Positions 23,181-30,959 of a stretch of 64,000 nucleotides of DNA are shown piece by piece. The DNA lies in assembly GCF_027563465.1 (NCBI RefSeq), contig NZ_JAPFQA010000008.1:62001-126000 (forward strand), written 5' to 3'. The notes beneath the pieces were generated by a model. That model searched no databases, was not told the DNA's origin, and was given only the letters and a program-made list of their open reading frames with translations. Numbering within the stretch: position 1 is the stretch's first letter; each line of letters starts with the position of its first letter. This stretch comes from Mesorhizobium qingshengii (GTDB taxonomy: Bacteria > Pseudomonadota > Alphaproteobacteria > Rhizobiales > Rhizobiaceae). Position numbers and translations under genes: made by a program.

Positions 23181-23930
23181 CTAAGCGGCCAGGATTCGGC
23201 GGGTGTCATTCGCCACTGCCAGTTTTGCCCACCTGCCTGCAGCAAGCAGTTCGGCACCTCCGCGTCGATCAGCATTGCCGCCCTTCGCCCCGAGAGCCTT
23301 GCCGACGTCAGCAACGTTGCCTCCGGCCAGGATGACTTCGATAACGGTGTCAATGTCGGCCGGTGGATTTGTCGCTTCCGCATTTGATGAGAGACGTACA
23401 TCCCCGCGGCGTTTGCCCATCTTAAGCTGGCCGAGTCCACCTATGGCGCCAAGGAAGCTTGCGCCTTCCGCTATTTCCGGAGGATGGAAGCTGAAGCGGC
23501 AATGTGGGCTGAATTTGAAGTCTTTCCGCTGCGGCTTGATCGTGACTCCACGCGACACAGCATCCCAGTTACCAGTTCGTGCAGGCCCTGGTTCAGGATC
23601 ACCAAGCCGCGGTTGGACAGACGGCAGCGCGATATAGGCATCCAGAGAACGCGGATCCGGGTTCTTGCCACGCGGCCTTCCGTCCTTACGGCTCCGGTCG
23701 ACGTTCAACCCTGGTTCCGTCGGCAGATTATCGTTCGCGGCTTGCGGCAAGCGCTGTCTGGCCACCAACCACAGAGCCGCGGCGCCCTTGTCGTCATGCT
23801 TCTTTAGCCAGTTCCAGGCGGGCCTGCCGCCACGGTAGCGAATACGGACAGCGGCGCGCTTCTCCTCCGGATTTGCCTTCAGGAAGGCGTCAGTTTCGGC
23901 AAGGATTTCTTTTCGAGTGGTCTTGGTCAT
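23181..23930 (-). CDS. Phage hypothetical protein
   Basis: A 249-aa protein starting at the Met at 23930 (MTKTTRKEILAETDAFLKAN); a TTG at 23984 would add 18 residues. The middle is basic and proline-rich (DRSRKDGRPRGKNPDPRSL). The end is helical with IDTVIEVILAGGNVADVGKALG. A 253-base stretch without an accepted gene separates it from the 176-aa gene. No family recognised. Confidence 0.55.
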   Translation of the reverse strand: MTKTTRKEILAETDAFLKANPEEKRAAVRIRYRGGRPAWNWLKKHDDKGAAALWLVARQRLPQAANDNLPTEPGLNVDRSRKDGRPRGKNPDPRSLDAYIALPSVQPRLGDPEPGPARTGNWDAVSRGVTIKPQRKDFKFSPHCRFSFHPPEIAEGASFLGAIGGLGQLKMGKRRGDVRLSSNAEATNPPADIDTVIEVILAGGNVADVGKALGAKGGNADRRGGAELLAAGRWAKLAVANDTRRILAA

Positions 23931-24002
23931 TGGGTGGTCATCCCATTCGAGAAACCGGCAAGGCCGGGCAGTCCGTTTCCGCAATGCGCGGGACGGTAGT
24001 TC

Positions 24003-24017
24003 TGATTAAATTAATCA
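24003..24017. promoter_or_regulatory. Perfect palindrome TGATTAA-A-TTAATCA
   Basis: Seven-base perfect arms around one central base, 73 bases upstream of the start at 23930, in an AT-rich gap with no gene. It could be an operator for an element regulator. Nothing else is seen from 23985 to 24182. Confidence 0.35.
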
Positions 24018-24182
24018 AAATCCGGAATTAAATGTCCGAATGGGATGGCAGCGGGTGCATGCGAGACGGCCATTTCAGGACGGCAGACACCCCCTGCCCA
24101 AGTTTCGAATTTTGCGGATGCGAAACTTTTCTTTGGGCACCGGTCCTAAGCGGCTAGGATGTGGATCGCGACGCACCCCCCC

Positions 24183-24326
24183 CTATGCCGCCTCCTCCCG
24201 GTTGTCATTGGCGGCTTCTTGCATCAGCTTTCGAAACTCCGTCCAAGACATACGCCTGCCGCGGTAGGGCTTGGCGCTTTCTGAAACGGTGTTGTCGCTG
24301 GTCGATCGTTTCGTTTCGTCTGCCAT
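24183..24326 (-). CDS. Small phage protein, 47 aa
   Basis: Reads MADETKRSTSDNTVSESAKP, then YRGRRMSWTEFRKLMQEAAN and DNREEAA. A GGGAGA site lies just upstream, and the stop is TAG at 24183. The balanced, charged and helical text is protein-like. It is in line with the primase operon, 16 bases after the 68-aa gene. Function unknown. Confidence 0.6.
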   Translation of the reverse strand: MADETKRSTSDNTVSESAKPYRGRRMSWTEFRKLMQEAANDNREEAA

Positions 24327-24341
24327 TGGCGTCTCCCATCA

Positions 24342-24548
24342 TTAGTCAACCCGCCGCACTGTCGGGAAATTGCTGGTGTACATCTGGCCGTCCTCGCCTT
24401 CGGTTATCACTACAAATCGGCCCTGGTCATACGATCCGTCGTGAATTACTCCCACGACCTGGCAGGGATACCAGTTGGTCTTGCCGCCCATTTGCTTTAC
24501 TGGGTACTCTGCTTCGAATGCGGTGACAGGAATTACGTTGCTGCTCAT
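24342..24548 (-). CDS. Small phage protein, 68 aa
   Basis: Beta-rich protein MSSNVIPVTAFEAEYPVKQM with WYPCQVVGVIHDGSYDQGRFVVITEGEDG, possibly an SH3-like barrel. The ATG at 24548 is 18 bases downstream of a GAGGAG site, a longer spacing than usual. It follows the primase gene after a gap of 256 bases. Confidence 0.6.
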   Translation of the reverse strand: MSSNVIPVTAFEAEYPVKQMGGKTNWYPCQVVGVIHDGSYDQGRFVVITEGEDGQMYTSNFPTVRRVD

Positions 24549-24804
24549 GGAATGCTTTCATGGTGTTCTCCTCTGGTTGAATCTCGCCGTTGTTGCGTTG
24601 TGATTATGCTTTGCCCGCCGCCCTACGGCCATCATAAGGGATAAAGAACCGGATTCAGAAGCATGTTCACAACGTAACAACGACAAAAAATATATATAAT
24701 ATCATATTGATATTACTCAGTTATTCCCGTTTTGATGACATCACAACGGATAACAACGGTAACAACGAAAATGCCAATTTCGTTGTTACGTTTTTGCGCC
24801 GTTG

Positions 24805-26307
24805 TTAAGTCGTCACAACGGGATTCCAACGGAATTTCGAGCCGCGTCCAGGCTTTGCCCGGCTGGCAATGTCGGTGATTTCTCCCGACTCCAGCAGCCA
24901 GTGCAAAGCACCTTCCAATTCCCGCATGTCGGCCCCAGACACGCCTTTCCGCTGCATCAGATGGGCGAACGGCAAGGTCTCGGACGGAGCGGATCGCAAC
25001 GCCTCAACAATAGCCTTGCGCAGTGCTTCGGCCGGCGATGCCGACATGTGGCGGGAAACTCCTTCCGTGATGAGCAGAATTGACTGGTGCACGATCGCCC
25101 ATGCCCACTCGACGTCATCGACATTGAGGGACGGACTTGCAGGCTCCCTAGAAATGGCGCGGATGGTGGCTAGCCGGATAGTGTTTTCAGCCGCGCGGCC
25201 ATTTATATTCCGCTGCACCTCTGACCAGGCGGCATGATGCTGCCACAGAAAGACTTCTGCCCACCGTTTGTAAGCCTCGCCTTCCTCGCCACCGTCGAAC
25301 GTGACGGTGACTTTACCCATTCCCGCAAAGCCAGCTTTTGGGAATGCCGTGACGGCGCTGCGTAGTGCCTCAATCAGGGTAGCCGGTGGCTTTGCGTCAC
25401 GGTGCAGCCGTGGAGGCAGTGGAGGTCCAGCCGGCGCCGTTGCAGTTATGAAGAGAAAGCGATTGAGAAAACCGTCCGATATCGACGCCTCGGACAGCCC
25501 TTGGTAAAGCGTGTCGCCTGTCGTCATGCCGAGCACGGTCAACGCCGGACCTTGGATCGGGCCGTCATCTTTCTTCGTATCCGACGATGCGTAAATCCGA
25601 CCGTCGAATGATGAGTTCGCCTGGTCGTAAACGGCAAGCAGGAATTTCCGGATGCTGGCCGCTACGGCATTGCGGTGCTTGGCGTTGACGTCCTGTAGTG
25701 TGATGCCAAATTCGTCCATGACAATGACGGTTGACGTGTTCTTGCGCAGCATGCGTTCAATCGCGGCGTAAGACGTTGGATCGCCATTGGTCACTGCGCC
25801 AATGCCTCCCACCGCATCAGCAAGCCCACGGATAGCCTTGGGCGGGTGGCCCTTACCTCCTGCCGTTGCAAGCAGAGTTGTGAGGTAGACGTTGATGCCT
25901 GCCGATGTCGGGCCAAGGCATTTCTTGCCGAACAAACCCGCGATCAATGCAACGGAAGAAACGAGAGAAAGCTCTGGCGAGGCAATGATTGCCGTCGACG
26001 TGATCCACTTCGATATATCGCAGAGTAACCCACCAGCCGCTTCGGGGCGGAACGGATCCGGGTGCATTGCTGGCGCTGGAACGGAAGGCAGATTGTCATT
26101 GTCTGCCACAATCGGCTGTGCAGTTAATGCGAGAAAATTGGCAAGGATTCGCTTTTCGCCGACCTGTGCAAATTGCACTGTCAGTTTATCGCCATCGATG
26201 TCGGTGACAGTGCCATCGCCAAATTTCCCATGAGTGATGGTATGGCCGATGTAAAATTCGTGCTGTCGTTCAGGCTGCGGTGCGGCCTCAATGCTGGTGC
26301 TGGACAA
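24805..26307 (-). CDS. DUF3987-type primase/helicase-like protein
   Basis: A 500-aa replication protein from a TTG at 26307 with GGAGG nine bases upstream; a GTG at 26370 would add 21 residues overlapping the previous gene further. Residues 15-65 (FYIGHTITHGKFGDGTVTDIDGDKLTVQF) form a small Tudor-like barrel. The core resembles DUF3987 proteins, with a degenerate P-loop (LLATAGGKGHPPKA), a Walker B (STVIVMDEFG) and ITATAPAGPPLPPR. The C terminus is a winged-helix-like segment. Such proteins replicate phages and satellites. The Walker A lacks the usual GKS/T, so ATPase activity is uncertain. Confidence 0.75.
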   Translation of the reverse strand: MSSTSIEAAPQPERQHEFYIGHTITHGKFGDGTVTDIDGDKLTVQFAQVGEKRILANFLALTAQPIVADNDNLPSVPAPAMHPDPFRPEAAGGLLCDISKWITSTAIIASPELSLVSSVALIAGLFGKKCLGPTSAGINVYLTTLLATAGGKGHPPKAIRGLADAVGGIGAVTNGDPTSYAAIERMLRKNTSTVIVMDEFGITLQDVNAKHRNAVAASIRKFLLAVYDQANSSFDGRIYASSDTKKDDGPIQGPALTVLGMTTGDTLYQGLSEASISDGFLNRFLFITATAPAGPPLPPRLHRDAKPPATLIEALRSAVTAFPKAGFAGMGKVTVTFDGGEEGEAYKRWAEVFLWQHHAAWSEVQRNINGRAAENTIRLATIRAISREPASPSLNVDDVEWAWAIVHQSILLITEGVSRHMSASPAEALRKAIVEALRSAPSETLPFAHLMQRKGVSGADMRELEGALHWLLESGEITDIASRAKPGRGSKFRWNPVVTT

Positions 26308-26566
26308 GGGCGACTGCCTCCGCTGCGATAATGTCTGCAATAGCGATTGGAAAGGTGACGGCGGCGCCACCGTGATGCTGCGGCCCGTACACGCGCCAGC
26401 CAGCGCGCGCTTGGACGAGCTTCAGGTCATATAGTCGGATGCCATCATCCATCTCGACGTCGAAGCGTGCGCGCACAGCTCCGCCGCCCGGTGGCTCCGG
26501 TCGAAGTGACAATATTTTCAAGCTGGGAACTTCCCGTTCTAGAGTTTTGGCCGCGGTTGGATCCAC
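26288..26566 (-). CDS. Small phage hypothetical protein
   Basis: A 92-aa protein with a GTG start at 26566 (a stop lies just upstream, so the start is near here). Text such as LKILSLRPEPPGGGAVRARFDVEMDDGIRLYDLKLVQARAGWRVYGP is typical of short beta-rich phage proteins beside replication genes. It overlaps the primase start by 20 bases. Function unknown. Confidence 0.6.
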   Translation of the reverse strand: MDPTAAKTLEREVPSLKILSLRPEPPGGGAVRARFDVEMDDGIRLYDLKLVQARAGWRVYGPQHHGGAAVTFPIAIADIIAAEAVALVQHQH

Positions 26567-26647
26567 GGATGGTTTTTATAGAGAGACGCGCCCGCGGCGC
26601 ACGACCAGTGGGTTGCGACCGGACGGTGGCCGCGGTCGCGATAGGGG

Positions 26648-26749
26648 CTACCGGGCGCGTTGCGTCTTGCGCCAGGCCTGCACGGCGCGAACGGCCTCGA
26701 GTTCGGCGGCGAGTTCATGAAGGGACATTTCGCTGTATGGCTTGCTCAT
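26648..26749 (-). CDS. Very small phage protein, 33 aa
   Basis: Reads MSKPYSEMSLHELAAELEAV then RAVQAWRKTQRAR. Its ATG overlaps the stop of the AlpA-like gene (ATGA). The single amphipathic helix and basic end are protein-like. Coupling is the main support. Confidence 0.5.
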   Translation of the reverse strand: MSKPYSEMSLHELAAELEAVRAVQAWRKTQRAR

Positions 26750-26964
26750 GCGGCCCTCGCTGTGTTCGCTGCCGCTTCTTTGGCGGCAATCGTCGCCAGA
26801 ATTGAAGAGCGGCGCGCGGAGACAGTCCCACCCAGTTTAAAAGTAGGCAAGTCGCCTGCGTAAATCAGTTTATATGCTTGCCGCCGCGTGATGCCGAGCG
26901 CGCCAGCGATAGCAGCGGCACCCATAAGAAGGTCGCCAGGTGCGTTGTCGTTCGAATGGTCCAT
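26746..26964 (-). CDS. AlpA/excisionase-like helix-turn-helix protein
   Basis: A 72-aa DNA-binding protein: LLMGAAAIAGALGITRRQAYKLIYAGDLPTFKLGGTVSARRSSI is the MerR-like winged helix seen in AlpA and phage excisionases. The ATG at 26964 is preceded by GGGGAG with five-base spacing; a 14-residue longer frame is less likely. It is the first gene of the minus-strand replication module and lies near the right end. It probably controls excision or early transcription. Confidence 0.72.
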   Translation of the reverse strand: MDHSNDNAPGDLLMGAAAIAGALGITRRQAYKLIYAGDLPTFKLGGTVSARRSSILATIAAKEAAANTARAA

Positions 26965-27274
26965 AGATCTCCCCTTGCCGAGCCGAAATGGCACGGAAAT
27001 GCTCACGCCTTAGCGCGCTCCAAAAAAGCCGAATGTGAGGGCCGCCGTTCAATTTGGCGGGAAAAGCCAGTCGCCGCGACAAGCACGATCTTACCTAGCA
27101 TATAAGAATCTCTTCCAATTTCAGCAAGGGTTGCCAAGAATTATTTTTTGTTTCCAGATGGGTGAACTGGAATCCTAGGGAGATACTCGGTCGGGTACTT
27201 GTCGGGGTATTTTTCTGTTGATAATAATAAATCGTATTGATATTTCAACGTGTTATGTCGTTTAAATCGGCGGA
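26965..27274. other. Right-end non-coding region of the element
   Basis: No gene is supported. The region becomes AT-rich toward attR and holds CGGGTAC (27192-27198) and CGGGGTATTTTT (27203-27214), similar to the repeats before the integrase at the other end. It should contain the promoter of the AlpA-primase operon and integrase arm sites. Confidence 0.45.
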
Positions 27275-27289
27275 CACTTCCTCCGCCAG
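27275..27289 (+). repeat. attR: second copy of the attachment repeat
   Basis: CACTTCCTCCGCCAG, identical to the tRNA-Ser 3' end at 10944-10958 and in the same orientation. Sequence on either side differs from attL. It marks the right border of the element. Confidence 0.88.
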
Positions 27290-27382
27290 TTCATGGTGTT
27301 TCCAATGCTGATCCAGCGGGCGCGCCGAAAGCCCCCGCACCGCCGGAAGGCTTTATCGCCCGAATCGGCTAAGCCTTGAGGC

Positions 27383-28072
27383 ATGAACGAGACCTCACTT
27401 TATGTGCCGGTGAAGCGGTTCCTCGAAAGCCTCGACTTCGTCGTGAAAGGCGAGATCGGCGGCTGCGACATTGTTGCGTTGCGCGAGGGCGAGCCGCCGG
27501 TCGTCGTCATCTGCGAACTGAAGCTGCAGTTCAATCTCGAACTGGTGCTGCAAGGCGTCGATCGCGCGACGGTCTGCGACGAGGTGTGGCTGGCCGCGCG
27601 CATGTCGGTGCGGGGCAAGGGACGCGAGGGCGATGCCAGATTTCGCAATCTCTGCCGCCGGCTTGGCTTTGGCCTGCTTGGCGTGGCCGCGAATGATCGG
27701 GTCGAGGTGCTTCTCAGCCCGGTCGCGCTGTCGCCGCGCAAGAATGCGCGCCGCCGCTCTCGGCTGGTCGACGAACACCAGCGCCGCCGCGGCGATCCCG
27801 TCGCGGGAGGCGGGTCGCGCAATCCGATCATGACGGCCTACCGGCAAAACGCCCTCGCCTGTGCCGCCGCGATGGCCGACGGACCCAAACGCCCTCGTGA
27901 CCTGAAGGTGCTGACGCCGATCGCGCCCAAGATCCTGCTGCACAATGTCTATGGCTGGTTCGTGCGCGTCGACCGTGGCCTCTACGACCTCACCGACGCC
28001 GGCCGCGCTTCGCTGGTTCGATGGCCGCAATTGCCTGACGCGGCAGAGCAGACGAACGTGTCGAACGGGTGA
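27383..28072 (+). CDS. DUF2161 domain protein, PD-(D/E)XK-like
   Basis: A 229-aa cytoplasmic protein. YVPVKRFLESLDFVVKGEIGGCDIVALREGEPPVVVICELKLQFN has the arrangement of a nuclease-like core: Glu, then GGCDIV with Asp, then ICELK with Glu-x-Lys. The second half ends in a winged-helix-like domain (KVLTPIAPKILLHNVYGWFVRVDRGLYDLTDAGR). This matches DUF2161, annotated in rhizobia as a predicted nuclease or phosphodiesterase of unknown role. It lies just outside attR, so before insertion it was the direct neighbour of tRNA-Ser. Confidence 0.75.
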   Translation: MNETSLYVPVKRFLESLDFVVKGEIGGCDIVALREGEPPVVVICELKLQFNLELVLQGVDRATVCDEVWLAARMSVRGKGREGDARFRNLCRRLGFGLLGVAANDRVEVLLSPVALSPRKNARRRSRLVDEHQRRRGDPVAGGGSRNPIMTAYRQNALACAAAMADGPKRPRDLKVLTPIAPKILLHNVYGWFVRVDRGLYDLTDAGRASLVRWPQLPDAAEQTNVSNG

Positions 28073-28190
28073 AAGAGGGCGCGTGTCCGATCGGGCTGTC
28101 GCCAATCACTTTCCGATCATCGATTTCTGATCGGTGCGGAATGCCCCGTCATGTTGATTTTTCCGACAAAACATGCTGCTTGTCCCGCCC

Positions 28191-28580
28191 ATGAAGAAGC
28201 TCTGCATGACCGCCTTGGCGTCTGTGACGCTGAGTTTTCCGGCCAGCGCAATGGACAGTGCATTGCGTGCCGGCCTCATGAAACTCGATCCGCAAACCCG
28301 CCTTGAACAGCGTTGTGACGCCGAAGTGCTCGACCGGATCACTCACGACGATCGCAAATTCAAGGCTGATCGCGTCGTCGCCTACGCCTTCGCGACGCCC
28401 GAGATGGGCACGGATGCAATCAGGAGCCCAGGTGCCGCGTTCCGCAGCAAGGGGCAATGGTACCGGTTGAAGTTCAAGTGCCAGACGGGGCCGGACCATA
28501 TGGAAGTCTTGCAACTCCGCTACCGGATCGGCGATGAGATTCCGGAAGCCGATTGGGCAAAGTACAATCTCTACGATTGA
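28191..28580 (+). CDS. Exported DUF930 domain protein
   Basis: A 129-aa periplasmic protein. The ATG at 28191 begins a signal peptide (MKKLCMTALASVTLSFPASA). The mature text GLMKLDPQTRLEQRCDAEVLDRI, then ADRVVAYAFATPEMG and GAAFRSKGQWYRLKFKCQT is the DUF930 pattern, common in Rhizobiales. Function unknown. It is monocistronic by appearance. Confidence 0.8.
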   Translation: MKKLCMTALASVTLSFPASAMDSALRAGLMKLDPQTRLEQRCDAEVLDRITHDDRKFKADRVVAYAFATPEMGTDAIRSPGAAFRSKGQWYRLKFKCQTGPDHMEVLQLRYRIGDEIPEADWAKYNLYD

Positions 28581-28767
28581 TTTGTTCTCGGCCGTGGCGG
28601 CTTTTCCCGGCTGTCAGCGAGTGCCGCGGATCATTGGATCCGGCCTCGGAGGAACGTGGTTTGGTGACGCCGCCATGGGCGGAAGCCTTGACGTCAAGGG
28701 ACCACCAAGTTAGGGCCCGTCTGAATAATCGACGAACACTCGGCAAACAGGCAAGGGCTTCCGGTCG

Positions 28768-29427
28768 ATGGATATTTTCAGCGCTGCCAGCCTGACGGCC
28801 CTGCTCCAGGTCATCGCCATCGACCTCGTGCTCGCTGGCGACAATGCGATCGTCATCGGCCTTGCTGCCGCCGGCCTGCCGGCCGAACAACGCAAGAAGG
28901 CGATCCTCATCGGCGTTCTGGCGGCTACGGTGCTGCGCATCGGTTTTGCCGCGGTGACCATCAGGCTGCTGGCGGTCGTCGGCCTGCTGCTGGCCGGCGG
29001 TATCTTGCTTCTGTGGGTCTGCTGGAAGATGTACCGCGAGTTGCGCACGTCGCATGCCGATGAGCTGGAAGCGACCGAGGCGCTGTCGAATTCCGATCTC
29101 GACAACGACAAGGCGGTGGCCGGCAAGACCAGGCGCAAGACGCTCGGCCAGGCAGCATTGCAGATCGTCGTCGCCGACGTTTCGATGTCGCTCGACAATG
29201 TACTGGCTGTCGCGGGTGCCGCGCGCGATCATTTCCCGGTGCTGGTCATCGGCCTCGTGCTGTCGATCGCGCTGATGGGCCTGGCGGCAAGTTTCATGGC
29301 CAAGCTGCTGCACCGCCATCGCTGGATCGCCTATATCGGCCTGCTCATCATTCTCTATGTCGCGGTCGACATGGTCTATCGCGGGGCGATGGAAGTGTGG
29401 CCCCATGTCAGCAATGCGGTAAGCTGA
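28768..29427 (+). CDS. TerC/YjbE-family integral membrane protein
   Basis: A 219-aa inner-membrane protein with about seven hydrophobic segments. The two repeat halves carry the conserved acidic motifs IDLVLAGDNAIVIGLA and VVADVSMSLDNVLAVAG, typical of TerC-type transporters. A cytoplasmic loop with charged residues joins them. Members are linked to manganese export and membrane-protein metalation. No riboswitch was recognised in the 187 bases upstream. Confidence 0.85.
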   Translation: MDIFSAASLTALLQVIAIDLVLAGDNAIVIGLAAAGLPAEQRKKAILIGVLAATVLRIGFAAVTIRLLAVVGLLLAGGILLLWVCWKMYRELRTSHADELEATEALSNSDLDNDKAVAGKTRRKTLGQAALQIVVADVSMSLDNVLAVAGAARDHFPVLVIGLVLSIALMGLAASFMAKLLHRHRWIAYIGLLIILYVAVDMVYRGAMEVWPHVSNAVS

Positions 29428-29573
29428 AAAAGCCTGTCTCCAGATCGTGCGATCCGGCTTGAGGTTTCGTGCTCGATCGCCACGCTTCTGGCCATGGATG
29501 TCTTCCACCATACCAATGCCGCAATAAGTGTGGTACTGGCGCCGCCAATCCTGAAAAGTCCGGAAAACCCTAT

Positions 29574-30887
29574 ATGTCCGCTCCCCGCGTGAGTTTTGTC
29601 AGTCTTGGATGCCCGAAGGCCTTGGTGGATTCGGAGCGCATCATCACGCGCCTGCGCGCCGAAGGCTACGAGATCGCGCGCAAGCATGACGGCGCCGATC
29701 TCGTCGTGGTCAACACCTGCGGCTTTCTCGATTCCGCCCGTGACGAGTCGCTCAACGCCATTGGCTCCGCGCTTTCCGAAAATGGCAGGGTCATCGTCAC
29801 CGGTTGCCTGGGCGCCGAGCCGGACGTAATCCGCGAGAAGCACCCCAACGTTCTCGCCATCACCGGCCCGCAGGCCTATGAGAGCGTGATGGCCGCCGTG
29901 CATGAAGCGGCGCCACCTTCGCATGATCCCTATGTCGATCTGCTGCCGCCGCAGGGCGTCAAGCTGACGCCGCGCCACTATGCCTATCTCAAGATTTCGG
30001 AAGGCTGCAACAACCGCTGCACCTTCTGCATCATACCGGCGCTGCGTGGCGATCTTGTCTCGAGGCCGGCGGCCGATGTGCTGCGCGAAGCCGAGAAACT
30101 GGCCAAGGCCGGCGTCAAGGAACTCCTGGTCATCTCGCAGGACACCAGCGCCTACGGGATCGACATCAAGTACCAGACCAGCATGTTCGGCGACCGCGAG
30201 GTCCGGGCGAAGTTCCTCGATCTGTCCGAGGAATTGGGCAAGCTCGGCATCTGGGTGCGCATGCACTATGTCTACCCCTACCCGCATGTCGCCGACGTCA
30301 TCCCGCTGATGGCCGAAGGCAAGATCCTTCCCTATCTCGACATCCCGTTCCAGCACGCCTCGCCGCAGGTGCTGAAGAACATGCGCCGGCCCGCGCATGG
30401 CGAAAAGACGCTCGAGCGCATTCGCGGCTGGCGCGAGGTGTGTCCGGATCTTGCCATACGCTCGACCTTCATCGTCGGCTTCCCCGGCGAAACGGACGAT
30501 GATTTCGAGATGCTGCTCGACTGGCTGGATGAAGCCAAGATCGACCGTGCCGGCTGCTTCAAATACGAGCCGGTCCGGGGCGCCCGCTCCAACGACCTGG
30601 GTCTCGAACAGGTCCCGCAGGAGATCAAGGAAGCGCGCTGGCACCGCTTCATGCAGCGCCAGCAGAAGATTTCGGCGACGCAGCTGGCCAAGAAGGTCGG
30701 CAAGCGTTTGCCGGTGCTCATCGACGAGGCGCACGGCACGTCGGCAAAAGGCCGCACCAAATACGACGCGCCCGAGATCGACGGGTCGGTCCACATCCAG
30801 TCGCGCCGTCCGCTGCGCGCTGGCGATATCGTCACCATCAAGATTGACCGCGCCGATGCCTACGATCTCTACGGATCGGCAGTCTGA
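29574..30887 (+). CDS. rimO: Ribosomal protein S12 methylthiotransferase RimO
   Basis: A 437-aa radical-SAM enzyme that adds a methylthio group to an aspartate of ribosomal protein S12. The N-terminal MTTase domain starts SFVSLGCPKALVDSE and contains VVNTCGFLDSA. The radical-SAM cluster motif is CNNRCTFC. The C-terminal TRAM domain ends the protein. The ATG at 29574 is chosen since RimO proteins begin a few residues before SLGCPK; a longer frame from 29469 is rejected. A shared hairpin terminator follows. Confidence 0.95.
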   Translation: MSAPRVSFVSLGCPKALVDSERIITRLRAEGYEIARKHDGADLVVVNTCGFLDSARDESLNAIGSALSENGRVIVTGCLGAEPDVIREKHPNVLAITGPQAYESVMAAVHEAAPPSHDPYVDLLPPQGVKLTPRHYAYLKISEGCNNRCTFCIIPALRGDLVSRPAADVLREAEKLAKAGVKELLVISQDTSAYGIDIKYQTSMFGDREVRAKFLDLSEELGKLGIWVRMHYVYPYPHVADVIPLMAEGKILPYLDIPFQHASPQVLKNMRRPAHGEKTLERIRGWREVCPDLAIRSTFIVGFPGETDDDFEMLLDWLDEAKIDRAGCFKYEPVRGARSNDLGLEQVPQEIKEARWHRFMQRQQKISATQLAKKVGKRLPVLIDEAHGTSAKGRTKYDAPEIDGSVHIQSRRPLRAGDIVTIKIDRADAYDLYGSAV

Positions 30888-30917
30888 TTTCATTCCGTTC
30901 ACGCAAGCAAAAGAAAA

Positions 30918-30935
30918 GGGCGCCTCGCGGCGCCC
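30918..30935. terminator. Bidirectional terminator between rimO and the BMP operon
   Basis: GGGCGCC-TCGC-GGCGCCC hairpin with T-rich sequence on the right and A-rich sequence (T run for the minus strand) on the left. It separates convergent genes. Confidence 0.8.
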
Positions 30936-30959
30936 TCTTCATTTCAATATCCGCGCCCC

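Larger units (their letters stand above)
10944..27289. mobile_element. Integrated phage-like element at tRNA-Ser, 16.3 kb
   Basis: The borders are the 15-bp direct repeats. Inside are a P4-type integrase, a Xre regulator, an AlpA-like protein, a primase/helicase, a P27-type small terminase, a prohead protease, a tape measure protein and tail-fibre genes, mostly on the minus strand. The region looks poorer in GC than its flanks. I found no large terminase, portal, major capsid protein, tail tube, sheath, holin or endolysin. It is therefore either a decayed prophage or a satellite-like element that borrows functions from a helper. Outside the right repeat, the DUF2161 gene starts within 100 bases. 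Confidence 0.88.

Noticed and set aside
28581..28767. Possible manganese riboswitch upstream of the TerC gene
   Set aside because: The yybP-ykoY core was not recognisable, so it is not claimed.
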